Counted from the stretch's first letter, positions 1-7,303 are shown. The stretch: 17,445 bases of DNA from MFZZ01 sp964610165 (GCA_964610165.1 CAZSUZ010000026.1:1-17445), one strand, 5' to 3'. The notes: a model not told the origin generated them from the sequence alone. Made by a program: numbers and translations.

Positions 1-23
1 TAAAATATATTTTTCAAATTAGC

Positions 24-29
24 TAATTA
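24..29 (+). promoter_or_regulatory. Possible -10 box of efp
   Basis: TAATTA begins 11 nt before the efp ATG, the same distance as clear -10 boxes elsewhere in this window. The -35 would lie near the left edge and is not recognisable. The region is very AT-rich, so this is a weak call. Confidence 0.3.
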
Positions 30-34
30 TATTT

Positions 35-595
35 ATGAAAACATACGCAGGAAATTTAAAAAAAGGAGAATTTATTTCTTATCAAGATGGTATCTGGGCA
101 ATTCAAAAAACTGAATTTTATTCACCTGGGAAAGGTTCTGCTTTGATGAAGGTAAAAATGAAAAACGTGGAATCAGGTAAAAACATAGATTACACTTATA
201 AATCTTCTGAAGGTGTAGAAACTGTTGATGTGAACAGTATGGAAATGCAGTATCTCTACAAGGATAATGAACTTGCATACTATATGAACGAACAAACATA
301 TAATCAGTATCAAATTCCACTTGATGTTATTGGTGATGTCATCGAATTTTTTAAAGAAGGTGACAAAATGTATGTGTATGTTCATAATGAAAAACCACTT
401 GCAGTTCGAACTCCAGCATCAGTAACTCTTGAAGTTGTTCAAACCGAAGATGCAGTAAAAGGTGATACAGTTAGTGGAGCAAAAAAAGAAGCAGAACTCG
501 AAACTGGAGCAAAAGTTATGGTTCCTCTTTTTATTAAAAAAGGAGAAAAAATTTCTGTAAATCCAGAAACGAGAGAATACACAGGTAGACAATAA
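35..595 (+). CDS. efp: Translation elongation factor P
   Basis: EF-P binds the ribosome between P and E sites and relieves stalling at proline runs. The 186-aa length matches the family. The N-terminal KOW-like domain carries the exposed loop PGKG at residues 31-34, so Lys33 is the tip lysine that many bacteria modify; no modification enzyme gene is seen in this window. The OB domains follow, and the C-terminal segment with GDT near residue 143 and KKGEKISVNPETREY (about 168-182) is the EF-P signature. The ATG has no Shine-Dalgarno site; a weak -10 (TAATTA, 24-29) lies 11 nt upstream, suggesting a near-leaderless transcript. The gene stands first in the window, with 92 nt before the next gene. 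Identity is certain by family resemblance. Confidence 0.96.
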   Translation: MKTYAGNLKKGEFISYQDGIWAIQKTEFYSPGKGSALMKVKMKNVESGKNIDYTYKSSEGVETVDVNSMEMQYLYKDNELAYYMNEQTYNQYQIPLDVIGDVIEFFKEGDKMYVYVHNEKPLAVRTPASVTLEVVQTEDAVKGDTVSGAKKEAELETGAKVMVPLFIKKGEKISVNPETREYTGRQ

Positions 596-649
596 GTAAC
601 TTCTATTTATACTTCATTCAAATTTGAGTAATTATTGTGTTGTAATCTC

Positions 650-679
650 TTACACAAATTCTAAAAGTTGCGTTATATT
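650..679 (+). promoter_or_regulatory. Promoter of the RodZ-like gene
   Basis: TTACAC (650-655), 18-bp spacer, TATATT (674-679). The -10 ends 8 nt before ATG 688, placing the transcription start within 1-2 nt of the start codon. No ribosome-binding site is present. Confidence 0.5.
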
Positions 680-687
680 AAGATATT

Positions 688-1308
688 ATGTATACAGTTG
701 GTGATTTATTACGAAAAGCTCGAGAAGAAAAAGAATTTACTCTTGCTCAAGTGGAAAAGAAAACTCGCATTAGAACAAAATATTTAGAATCAATTGAAAC
801 AAATAATTGGAAAACATTTCCATCAAAAGTGTATATAACCGGTCTTATTCGTTCATATGCACTATTTCTAGAAGTAGATCCTGCCAAAGCTCTTGCATAT
901 TTTAGGCGCGATTACGAAAAAACAGAAGATGTAAAGTTTAGAAAACATATTCCATCATTACATTTATTACCGGAAACAAAAAAAATAGTTATTGGTGTTT
1001 TAACAGTAGTATTTTTATTTTTTATTGGATATTTTGCTTATCAATTAAATTTATATTTAGCTCCACCACGTGTAGAGATTATTTCCCCAGATAAAACTAT
1101 TTTTAGGAATACACCTAAAATAACAGTAGTTGGTAAAACAGATAACGAAGCATCTGTAAAAATATTTGATGATACCTATTTTCCAGATGAAGAAGGGGTT
1201 TTTAGATACGAATTTCCTCTTAAAAAAGGTAAGAATACAGTTACTTTTGAAGTAACAGGTGCAAATGGTAAAAAAACTACAATTACACAAGAATACATAT
1301 TGGAGTAG
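688..1308 (+). CDS. RodZ-like helix-turn-helix, single-pass membrane, Ig-like protein
   Basis: The 206-aa protein has three parts. Residues 1-75 form a cytoplasmic HTH_25/RodZ-type domain (TVGDLLRKAREEKEFTLAQV, then the helix ending in ETNNWKTFPSKVYITG). Residues 99-120 are one membrane helix. Residues 128-206 look like an extracytoplasmic beta-sandwich (VEIISPD, VGKTDNEASVKI, KGKNTVTFEVTGANGKKT), as in Glucodextran_B/Ig-like domains. RodZ links MreB to the cell envelope in rods; no mreB is in view, so a morphogenesis role is family knowledge and not shown here. The start has no Shine-Dalgarno site; TATATT (674-679) ends 8 nt before ATG, so the mRNA would be almost leaderless. Confidence 0.85.
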   Translation: MYTVGDLLRKAREEKEFTLAQVEKKTRIRTKYLESIETNNWKTFPSKVYITGLIRSYALFLEVDPAKALAYFRRDYEKTEDVKFRKHIPSLHLLPETKKIVIGVLTVVFLFFIGYFAYQLNLYLAPPRVEIISPDKTIFRNTPKITVVGKTDNEASVKIFDDTYFPDEEGVFRYEFPLKKGKNTVTFEVTGANGKKTTITQEYILE

Positions 1309-1340
1309 TATTCTCATAACTTTATCCAGCTTTATTCTTC

Positions 1341-1346
1341 TATAAT
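1341..1346 (+). promoter_or_regulatory. -10 box for the 37-aa membrane gene
   Basis: A perfect TATAAT follows the rodZ-like gene. No convincing -35 is visible 17 bp upstream. It begins 79 nt before ATG 1420, further than the 43-46 nt found for the other small membrane genes, so the leader would be about 67 nt. Confidence 0.5.
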
Positions 1347-1419
1347 AGACTCATTTGCTTCAACTATAGATATTTGCATTCTATATTTTCATGCAATGGC
1401 TGAAGAAAGGAATAAGCTC

Positions 1420-1533
1420 ATGTCAGGTCGTATTAATTGGGTATCAGCAGGAATGCTGATACTATTTTATGTTATTGTGGTAGCTTTTGGAGCGTTTATG
1501 ACGTTCTATGTTGTTCCCGTCTTCGGTGGATAA
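1420..1533 (+). CDS. Small single-pass membrane protein, 37 aa
   Basis: This gene reads MSGRINWVSAGMLILFYVIV, continues with a hydrophobic helix (residues 8-33) and ends VPVFGG. An AAAGG site (1406-1410) lies 9 nt before ATG 1420 and decides the start; an in-frame ATG at 1396 (45 aa) has no such site. TATAAT lies upstream and a hairpin follows the stop. The arrangement (TATAAT, Shine-Dalgarno, tiny membrane protein, hairpin) matches the small genes at 7 kb and 10-13 kb and differs from the neighbouring housekeeping genes. I do not recognise the family, and no function can be assigned. Coding status rests on start signals, composition and context. Confidence 0.68.
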   Translation: MSGRINWVSAGMLILFYVIVVAFGAFMTFYVVPVFGG

Positions 1534-1543
1534 TTTTTTTTGT

Positions 1544-1575
1544 TCCCTTCAGGCAGAAATTTTTGCCTGGAGGGA
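1544..1575 (+). terminator. Hairpin between convergent 37-aa gene and radA
   Basis: A 12-bp stem TCCCTTCAGGCA / TGCCTGGAGGGA with loop GAAATTTT. The one imperfect position is a G-U wobble when read on the + strand but an A-C mismatch on the - strand, so it is better formed in the + transcript. It is preceded by a run of eight T (1533-1541 region) rather than followed by one. Likely serves as the transcription end for the 37-aa gene and possibly radA. Confidence 0.6.
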
Positions 1576-1579
1576 CACT

Positions 1580-2878
1580 TTACTTTGCCAATTCTTTATA
1601 CAAATCTCGAATAGTTGGAGAAGTTTTTGAAGAATATATTTTTTTAAAGTTAAGTCTACTAGCTTCAGAAATAATACGGTCTTGTCCATATACAGAACGA
1701 ACTTCACCTAAAAGTCCAACCTCTCCGGTAAACATCATAGTAGAAGGTAGGGGAATATCTTTTATAGAAGAAATAAGTGATGCTGCAATACCTAAATCTG
1801 CAGATGTTGATTTTACATCAACGCCGCCAACAACATTTACATAAATATCATATTTGGCAAGTGGAAGTTTTAATTGTTTTTGAATAACTGCCAGAAGTAA
1901 CTGCACTTTATTGTAATCTACACCTTTTACCACACGTCTTGGCATAGAAAGAAAAGATTCTGCTGCCAATGTTTGAATTTCAAAAAAGAGAGGACGTTTA
2001 CCTTCCATAACGCCAACTAATGCTTTTCCAGCAGCTTGATTTTTCATATCTTCTTCAACAAAAGCAAGTGGATTATTAACTTCCACTAATCCGATTCCTT
2101 TCATTTCAAAAATACCAATTTCATCTGTTGTGCCAAATCTATTTTTTTGTGCACGAAGAATACGATATGCAGAAACTCTATCACCTTCAAAAGTAAGCAC
2201 TGCGTCAACCATATGTTCAAGCGTTTTTGGCCCAGCTACATCACCATCTTTTGTAATATGGCCTATTAATATAAGAGGTACTTTATTATCTTTTGCCATT
2301 CGAATAAGTTTCATTGCTCCTTCACGGAGTTGAGAAACACTTCCTGGTGCACCTTGTACTTCGCGACTATAAACAGTTTGTACTGAATCAACAACAACAA
2401 TATCGAGTTCATCTTTCATTTGTTCGACTCCTTCAATAATGCCTTCTGTCTGTAACGTATCAGAAAACATTAGATGTTTTAGATCAACACCTAGCCTATC
2501 TGCACGATCTCGAACTTGTTCTGCCGCTTCTTCACCAGAAATATAAAGTGTTTTTAAATTTTTTAAACTTTGAAGTAACAATGTGGATTTTCCAACTCCT
2601 GGTTCTCCAGTAAGAAGTACCACTTCACCAGCAACAAATCCACCGCCAAGAATTCTATCGAATTCAAATATACCAGTCTGTTTACGAGATTTATCAATTG
2701 ATTTTATTTTATGTAAAGGAGTAATTGACAGTTTTTTAACTGGTTCATCTTTTCCGGCTTTGGTACTTGCACTTCCATCTCTTTGTTCCTTAAATGTATC
2801 CCATTGCCCACAACTAGGACATTTTCCCATCCAAGAAGAAGAACCTTCACCACAATTTGCACAAATATAAAATGCCAT
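1580..2878 (-). CDS. radA: DNA repair protein RadA
   Basis: RadA (Sms) is a RecA-like ATPase with DnaB-like helicase activity that promotes branch migration in recombination. The N-terminal zinc ribbon has Cys6, Cys9, Cys20 and Cys23 (CANC, CPSC). Walker A is GEPGVGKST (91-99), Walker B is DIVVVDS (159-165), and the RadA-specific KNRFG motif is at 245-249. The remainder is the Lon-protease-like C-terminal domain. The 432-aa length is slightly under the usual 450-460 but all motifs are present. The gene is divergent from nusA across 50 bp. Its -10 (TAAAAT) ends 7 nt before ATG and no Shine-Dalgarno site is present, so the mRNA should be leaderless. Confidence 0.97.
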   Translation of the reverse strand: MAFYICANCGEGSSSWMGKCPSCGQWDTFKEQRDGSASTKAGKDEPVKKLSITPLHKIKSIDKSRKQTGIFEFDRILGGGFVAGEVVLLTGEPGVGKSTLLLQSLKNLKTLYISGEEAAEQVRDRADRLGVDLKHLMFSDTLQTEGIIEGVEQMKDELDIVVVDSVQTVYSREVQGAPGSVSQLREGAMKLIRMAKDNKVPLILIGHITKDGDVAGPKTLEHMVDAVLTFEGDRVSAYRILRAQKNRFGTTDEIGIFEMKGIGLVEVNNPLAFVEEDMKNQAAGKALVGVMEGKRPLFFEIQTLAAESFLSMPRRVVKGVDYNKVQLLLAVIQKQLKLPLAKYDIYVNVVGGVDVKSTSADLGIAASLISSIKDIPLPSTMMFTGEVGLLGEVRSVYGQDRIISEASRLNFKKIYSSKTSPTIRDLYKELAK

Positions 2879-2885
2879 AGACTCT

Positions 2886-2891
2886 ATTTTA
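2886..2891 (-). promoter_or_regulatory. -10 box of radA (leaderless start)
   Basis: On the minus strand TAAAAT is followed by exactly 7 nt and then ATG 2878, so transcription should begin at or next to the A of the start codon. No convincing -35 is seen. It shares the 50-bp divergent interval with the nusA promoter. Confidence 0.6.
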
Positions 2892-2893
2892 CA

Positions 2894-2921
2894 TTGCTTT
2901 TGCCTGTTTTTGTGCTAAAAT
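2894..2921 (+). promoter_or_regulatory. Extended -10 promoter of nusA (leaderless start)
   Basis: TTGCTT (2894-2899), 16-bp spacer, TAAAAT (2916-2921) with an extended TGC just before it (2913-2915). Seven nt separate the -10 from ATG 2929, the same geometry as radA on the other strand. No Shine-Dalgarno site. Confidence 0.65.
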
Positions 2922-2928
2922 TACCAGT

Positions 2929-4083
2929 ATGGTAATAGTAAAAAGTGAATTCTCACTGGCATTAAATCAGGTTGCATCTGAACGCGGAATAAGTGTTACA
3001 GATGTTATTTCTTCAATGGAAGCTGCTATTTTGGCTGCTTTTCATAAAGAAATGCCAGAAATGATCGAGGATGAAACTATTACTGTAAAAGTTGATGATT
3101 CAACTGGTGAAACAAAAATTCTTAAAGACGGAAAAGATATTACTCCTCCAGGATTTGGTCGTATTGCTGCGCAAACAGCTCGCCAAGTTATTATTCAAAA
3201 AATTCGTGAAGCTGAAAAGAAAACTGTTATTACACACTATCAAGATCAAGTTGGAACGTTAGTTAAAGGCCGTGTAATTCGTCATGAAGGTGCAACAGTA
3301 TATGTAGATTTAGGAAAAGCAGAAGGATTGTTACCACGTGATGAACAAATTCGAAACGAAAGTTATGTTGTAAACAATAAATACGTTTTTTACTTACAAG
3401 AGATTGGTCAAAATAGAGCAGGATATTCTCGAATTATTTTATCCAGAACAGCTCCACAACTTATAGAAGAACTATTTAAGAGAGAAGTTCCAGAAATTGC
3501 AAACGGAACAGTAGAAATTAAAAATGTAGTTCGAGAACCAGGTGAAAGAGCTAAAATTGCAGTATTTAGTAGTCAAAGTGGTGTTGATCCAGTTGGTGCA
3601 TGTGTAGGTCAAAAAGGTGTTCGTGTGCAAACTGTCACAGATGAATTAAATGGACAAGAAAAAATTGATATTATTCAATGGAATGAAAATACAAAAACAT
3701 ATATTATTAGCGCTTTATCTCCAGCAAAAGTACAGTCAGTAGATATAAATGATAAAGATAAAATAGCAAAAGTTACAGTTGATGAATCTCAAGCTCCACT
3801 TGCAATTGGAAAGAATGGTATTAATGTAAACTTAGCCGGTAGACTTACTGGTTATGATATTGATATTATCCAAATTACAGCAGAAAAAGAAGAAGAACCT
3901 GTAAAAAAAACTAAAGAAGAAGTTGAACAAGTTGAAACTTCTCCAGAAGAACAAACAGAAGCTCCTTCAGAAGAAACTTCTGAAACTCCAGCAGTTGTAG
4001 AAGAACAAGAAGTTGCAGAAGAACCTGTAGAAGCTCAAGAAGAAGTTTCAACAGAAGCAGAAAAAGAAGAAGAATCAAAATAA
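2929..4083 (+). CDS. nusA: Transcription termination/antitermination factor NusA
   Basis: NusA binds RNA polymerase and nascent RNA and modulates pausing, termination and antitermination. The N-terminal polymerase-binding domain spans about 1-105, the S1 domain about 108-172 (GTLVKGRVIRHEGATVYVDL), KH1 contains GACVGQKGVRVQ (223-234) and KH2 contains LAIGKNGINVNLAGR (291-305). Residues 319-384 form a strongly acidic Glu-rich tail, where some bacteria carry acidic repeats and others carry nothing. It heads a nusA-infB cluster (31-nt gap), the usual bacterial order. The start is leaderless by promoter position. Confidence 0.96.
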   Translation: MVIVKSEFSLALNQVASERGISVTDVISSMEAAILAAFHKEMPEMIEDETITVKVDDSTGETKILKDGKDITPPGFGRIAAQTARQVIIQKIREAEKKTVITHYQDQVGTLVKGRVIRHEGATVYVDLGKAEGLLPRDEQIRNESYVVNNKYVFYLQEIGQNRAGYSRIILSRTAPQLIEELFKREVPEIANGTVEIKNVVREPGERAKIAVFSSQSGVDPVGACVGQKGVRVQTVTDELNGQEKIDIIQWNENTKTYIISALSPAKVQSVDINDKDKIAKVTVDESQAPLAIGKNGINVNLAGRLTGYDIDIIQITAEKEEEPVKKTKEEVEQVETSPEEQTEAPSEETSETPAVVEEQEVAEEPVEAQEEVSTEAEKEEESK

Positions 4084-4114
4084 GATTATCCTCTATTACT
4101 AATTTTTATATCAC

Positions 4115-5557
4115 ATGGTAAGACCTCCAATTGTTACAATTCTCGGGCATGTAGATCACGGAAAAACTTCCTTATTGGATTATATCCGCAAATCTCGTGT
4201 GGCGGCAAAAGAACATGGTGGCATTACACAACGTATTGGTGCTTATGAAATAAAAACTGGTATTAAAGGATATGAAAATGATCGTATTACATTTATAGAT
4301 ACTCCTGGCCACGAAGCATTTTCCAAAATTCGTTCACGAGGTGCAAATGTTGCAGACATTGCCATTCTTGTTATTGATTCTAAAGATTCAATAATGCCTC
4401 AAACAATTGAATCCATTTTTCATATTAAAAGTGCAAAAATCCCTTTAATTATTGCAATGAATAAAGTGGATTTACCCGATGCAAATCCTGAAAAAGTAAA
4501 ACGTGATTTATTAAAACACGAAGTTATTACAGAAGATAAAGGTGGAGACGTATTAGCACTTCCAATTTCTGCAAAAGTGGGAACTGGTATTCCAGAATTA
4601 CTTGAATCTATTCTTCTTATATCTGCAGATCAAAAATTAACCTATGAAGAAAAAAATCCAGTTAACGCATATATTATTGAAACAAAAAAAGATCAACGTG
4701 GTGTAGTTGTAAGTGCCATTATTAAAGATGGTGTTATTAAAGTTGGTGATACTGTTTTTGCCGGAGAACAAGAAATTAAAGTGCGTGCATTAACAGATGA
4801 TTTAGGTAAAAGTATTAGAGAAGCTCATCCTTCAACACCATTTGAATTACTTGGATTCTCTGAAATGCCAGAAGTAGGAACACTTATTACTTCCGCAAAA
4901 GTAAATGCAGAAGTAATTGAAGTAGAAAAGAAAGCAAAAACCATTGATATGGATGCTTTTTATGCAACAGAAGTTAAATCTAAAAAATTATCACTTATTG
5001 TAAAAGCAGATTCTCAAGGTTCTTTGGAAGCAATTTCCCAAGCACTTTCTAAAAATGAAAACGTTGAATTAACGTTAACTGGTGTTGGTGGTGTTCATAG
5101 ATCAGATATTTTCTTAGCTAAAACAACAAAATCTATTGTTATTGGTTTTTCTGTACCTATTGATAATGAAGTAAAAGAATTAGCAAAACAAGAAAAAGTC
5201 ATTATTAAAACTTATAATATTATTTACGAATTACTAGAAGAATTACAAGAAGTTTCAGATATTATTCGAGAAAAAGAAGCTCGTGAAAAAGACAAAAAAG
5301 CAGAAGCAAAAATACTTGCAACATTTATTATCGAAGGACAAACATTCTTTGGATGTAAAGTTACAAAAGGAAAAGTAAATGCTGGTGACAATGTCGAATT
5401 GTATAGAAATGATCAACTGGTAGATAAAACGCGTTTAGTATCTCTGCGTATTCGTGCAAAAACTGTACAGGAGGTCAAGAAAGACCAAGAGTGCGGTATG
5501 CAATTCTCCCCTGAGCTTGACATTAAGGTAGGCGATGTGGTAAAATTTATCCTATAA
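4115..5557 (+). CDS. infB: Translation initiation factor IF-2, short form
   Basis: IF-2 is the GTPase that delivers initiator tRNA and joins ribosomal subunits. The protein starts directly at the G domain: G1 GHVDHGKTS (11-19), G2 GITQRIGAY (from 36), G3 DTPGH (62-66), G4 NKVD (116-119), G5 SAK (near 153). Domain II, the IF-2 domain III (SQGSLEAI, GVGGVHRSD) and the C-terminal beta-barrel (GVSx-equivalent FFGCKVTKGKVNAGDNVELYR) follow to the end at 480 aa. Many bacterial IF-2s are 700-900 aa with an N-terminal extension and IF2_N domain; that part is absent, and no upstream in-frame start could restore it because nusA ends 31 nt before. No Shine-Dalgarno site is visible; expression is probably with nusA. 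Confidence 0.96.
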   Translation: MVRPPIVTILGHVDHGKTSLLDYIRKSRVAAKEHGGITQRIGAYEIKTGIKGYENDRITFIDTPGHEAFSKIRSRGANVADIAILVIDSKDSIMPQTIESIFHIKSAKIPLIIAMNKVDLPDANPEKVKRDLLKHEVITEDKGGDVLALPISAKVGTGIPELLESILLISADQKLTYEEKNPVNAYIIETKKDQRGVVVSAIIKDGVIKVGDTVFAGEQEIKVRALTDDLGKSIREAHPSTPFELLGFSEMPEVGTLITSAKVNAEVIEVEKKAKTIDMDAFYATEVKSKKLSLIVKADSQGSLEAISQALSKNENVELTLTGVGGVHRSDIFLAKTTKSIVIGFSVPIDNEVKELAKQEKVIIKTYNIIYELLEELQEVSDIIREKEAREKDKKAEAKILATFIIEGQTFFGCKVTKGKVNAGDNVELYRNDQLVDKTRLVSLRIRAKTVQEVKKDQECGMQFSPELDIKVGDVVKFIL

Positions 5558-5558
5558 T
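5553..5558 (+). promoter_or_regulatory. -10 box of the DHH-like gene, overlapping the infB stop
   Basis: TATAAT overlaps the infB stop codon (TAA 5555-5557) and ends 5 nt before ATG 5564. No Shine-Dalgarno site is present. Position fits a leaderless mRNA made separately from the nusA-infB transcript. Confidence 0.5.
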
Positions 5559-5563
5559 AAATT

Positions 5564-6676
5564 ATGAATCCACAACAACAGCCCCAAAATATAGATCGGG
5601 AACTTAATCTTATTTCTGAGGTTATAACAAAAAGTAACTCAGGTATTATTGTACTTCCTTCAAAGCCAACACAAGATGCAATCGCATCTGGTACAGCTTT
5701 ATATCTTGCACTTACTAAAATGGGTAAAAATGTGTCTTTAGTATGTTCTACAATGCCTGAAAGTGATATTACAGGAACTGATAAAATCAAAACTTCAATT
5801 CAAACTGGTGGAAGTAATTTAGTTGTATCTTTTCCTTATAAAGAAGGAGCAATTGATAAAGTAGACTACAATGTTCAAAATGAAAAATTTAATCTTATAA
5901 TCATTCCTCGTGAAGGACAGGCACGACTTGAACCAAAAGATGTTGAGTATTCATATTCTGGCGGAAAGATTGAATTTATCATTACGGTTGATGCACCTAA
6001 CTTAAATACATTAGGTGATATTTATACAAAAAATCAAAGTACTTTTGATGGTAAAAATATTATAAATATCGACCGTCATTTAATAAATAATAACTTCGGA
6101 ACTATTAATTTAGTAGCAAAAACAGCAGCTGCAACAGCAGAACTTGTCTTAAAAGTGCTTAAAACAATGAAAGCACAAATAGATCGCGATATTGCTACAA
6201 ATTTATATACAGGAATTGTAAACGCTACAAACAATTTTTCATCTTATTCTGTAAATGCAGATACATTTGAAACAGTTGCAGAATTATTACGAGCAGGAGC
6301 AGTAAAAAAACCAATGAGACAAATGCCAAGACCTGGAATGCCTGGACAAAGTATGAATCCATTTAGTCAAAATATTCCTAATATGCAAATGCCTCCAATG
6401 AATCGTCCAGTAAATAGACCTCAACAGCAAATGAGACAACCTGTAGCACAACAAATGCCACAACCAATGCCTCAAATGCAACCACAACAATCAGAACATC
6501 CACAACCAATAAATAATACTCCTATGCCACAACAACAGTCTTTTGATAGACAATCTAAAGCAGTGGAGCAAATAGAAGCAATAAATAATACTCAAGATAT
6601 GGATGATGATGTTTCTGAAGATTCTGAAAATTGGTTAAAACCAAAAATCTTTACCGAAAGTGATGGACTTGTTTAA
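5564..6676 (+). CDS. Degenerate DHH-family (NrnA-like) protein with Q/P/M-rich tail
   Basis: The first 250 residues follow the DHH phosphoesterase fold of NrnA-type oligoribonucleases, but most metal ligands are gone. Motif I reads LPSKPTQDAIAS (31-42) where active members have HxxPDxDAxGS. The motif II aspartate remains (VDAPN, D143). Motif III is IDRH (169-172) in place of DHH. Motif IV reads TGIVNATNNFS (216-226), without the usual aspartate. The DHHA1 domain is replaced by a low-complexity tail rich in Gln, Pro and Met (about 250-335) and an acidic end. In many bacteria nrnA follows infB and rbfA; here the position is kept and rbfA is missing. It is probably catalytically inactive and may have a binding role; that is inference. 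Confidence 0.8.
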   Translation: MNPQQQPQNIDRELNLISEVITKSNSGIIVLPSKPTQDAIASGTALYLALTKMGKNVSLVCSTMPESDITGTDKIKTSIQTGGSNLVVSFPYKEGAIDKVDYNVQNEKFNLIIIPREGQARLEPKDVEYSYSGGKIEFIITVDAPNLNTLGDIYTKNQSTFDGKNIINIDRHLINNNFGTINLVAKTAAATAELVLKVLKTMKAQIDRDIATNLYTGIVNATNNFSSYSVNADTFETVAELLRAGAVKKPMRQMPRPGMPGQSMNPFSQNIPNMQMPPMNRPVNRPQQQMRQPVAQQMPQPMPQMQPQQSEHPQPINNTPMPQQQSFDRQSKAVEQIEAINNTQDMDDDVSEDSENWLKPKIFTESDGLV

Positions 6677-6677
6677 G

Positions 6678-6715
6678 AAGTTGTGCAACGAGGAGCATTG
6701 ATCGCCGCACAACTT
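6678..6715 (-). terminator. Terminator hairpin of the 92-aa gene, shared with the convergent DHH-like gene
   Basis: On the minus strand a 14-bp stem (arms 6715-6702 and 6691-6678) encloses a 10-nt loop. Two positions that are A-C mismatches on the + strand become G-U pairs on the minus strand, so the minus transcript folds best. The loop and the 3' arm are identical in the second copy at 7349-7376. It lies directly after the DHH-like stop codon and may also end that transcript. Confidence 0.6.
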
Positions 6716-6766
6716 ATCTACATACAATTATAGATTGTTGAACTACGTTCAATATGTCCTCGTTGC
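6678..6766 (-). ncRNA. Structured 3' UTR element, copy A
   Basis: This element occupies the whole interval from the stop of the 92-aa gene to its terminator. It shares with copy B (7349-7451) a 23-nt block (6682-6704) and a 17-nt hairpin block (6737-6753; stem TTGAAC/GTTCAA, loop 3 nt) at nearly equal spacing (32 versus 33 nt). The 5' end in RNA sense (6766-6757, GCAACGAGGA on minus) is perfectly complementary to 6694-6685, which includes the terminator 3' arm and loop, so two exclusive folds are possible. Whether it is a regulated terminator, a stable 3' sRNA or a mobile palindromic repeat cannot be told from sequence. Confidence 0.45.
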
Positions 6767-7044
6767 TAGATCTTATTCCTTGAAAACGGCAGTTTATCCA
6801 TGCCATTCTTTGATGAAAAGATTATCAGTACTATTCCGATAACCCACCAAACACCATTGGCCAAGATCCATAAATGTAACAATCTCTGACTTTGGTTAAA
6901 GTCAATAAAGTAGGTAGAAACAACAAATCCTACAATTATTGTTACTAACCAAATTAGAACCCAGCGTATTCCAAAATTGATTAAAATCCCCATAAACAGT
7001 AAAACTACCAAGGATATTACCAGGATAGTTGCTACAGGATTCAT
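6766..7044 (-). CDS. Small three-helix membrane protein, 92 aa
   Basis: Three hydrophobic helices are visible at about residues 4-22, 25-45 and 57-76, followed by a polar basic tail (KNGMDKLPFSRNKI). The start is firm: AAAGGAG (7057-7051 on minus) lies 6 nt before ATG, and TATAAT (7087-7082) begins 43 nt before it. Its stop codon runs straight into structured element A. It is convergent with the DHH-like gene. The length, topology and start signals resemble the five + strand small membrane genes at 10.5-12.9 kb, but sequence similarity among them is not obvious by eye. I do not recognise the family. Confidence 0.82.
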   Translation of the reverse strand: MNPVATILVISLVVLLFMGILINFGIRWVLIWLVTIIVGFVVSTYFIDFNQSQRLLHLWILANGVWWVIGIVLIIFSSKNGMDKLPFSRNKI

Positions 7045-7081
7045 GACTTTCTCCTTTCAAAACAAGCCGTTCGTAGGATAC

Positions 7082-7087
7082 ATTATA
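7082..7087 (-). promoter_or_regulatory. TATAAT promoter of the 92-aa gene
   Basis: A perfect TATAAT on the minus strand, directly after the stop of the upstream 58-aa gene. It begins 43 nt before ATG 7044, giving a leader of about 31 nt that holds the AAAGGAG site. Confidence 0.6.
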
Positions 7088-7264
7088 TCAGTACTTTTTA
7101 AATTTTTCCAAAAGCACTTCGATAAGGCTATCGACAACCACTATGGTGAACAAAGTAACCAAATAGATAGCTATCCGTATAAAAATCCCAGTGTATATAT
7201 ATCCAAAATATATACCAACTAATGCAAAACAGACTCCAAGTACAATTCGCGCTGGTCTTGGCAT
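7088..7264 (-). CDS. Small two-helix membrane protein, 58 aa
   Basis: This ORF begins MPRPARIVLGVCFALVGIYF and has two hydrophobic helices, about 7-27 and 29-48, separated by a short turn (TGIFIRI), and ends with a charged tail (EVLLEKFKKY). AAGGA (7275-7271 on minus) sits 6 nt before ATG, and TATAAT (7309-7304) begins 45 nt before it, the standard geometry of small membrane genes here. The stop is TGA, the only TGA stop in the window. It lies 43 nt upstream of the 92-aa gene, which has its own promoter. The family is unrecognised. A + strand ORF overlapping it (6977-7222) has no start signals and is a shadow. Confidence 0.72.
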   Translation of the reverse strand: MPRPARIVLGVCFALVGIYFGYIYTGIFIRIAIYLVTLFTIVVVDSLIEVLLEKFKKY

Positions 7265-7303
7265 AGTAGTTCCTTACGATTATATAGCTCCGAAATTTTA
7301 CTT

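Noticed and set aside
1437..1844. 135-aa + strand ORF overlapping the end of radA, and other + ORFs inside radA (2130-2333, 2583-2870)
   Set aside because: They are antisense shadows of radA with atypical composition and no start signals; the first also runs through the 37-aa gene in another frame and the hairpin.
6250..6560. Gln/Pro/Met-rich tail of the DHH-like protein as a frameshift artefact
   Set aside because: The frame stays open with in-frame codon use to a normal acidic C-terminus and stop; it is a low-complexity extension.
7088..7090. TGA stop as a sign of a recoded genetic code (TGA read as Gly)
   Set aside because: Reading through would run into the next gene's promoter and ribosome-binding site; no housekeeping ORF has an internal TGA and Gly uses normal GGN codons.
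6977..7222. 81-aa + ORF across the 92-aa and 58-aa genes
   Set aside because: It overlaps two minus genes that have promoter and Shine-Dalgarno signals, and has none itself.
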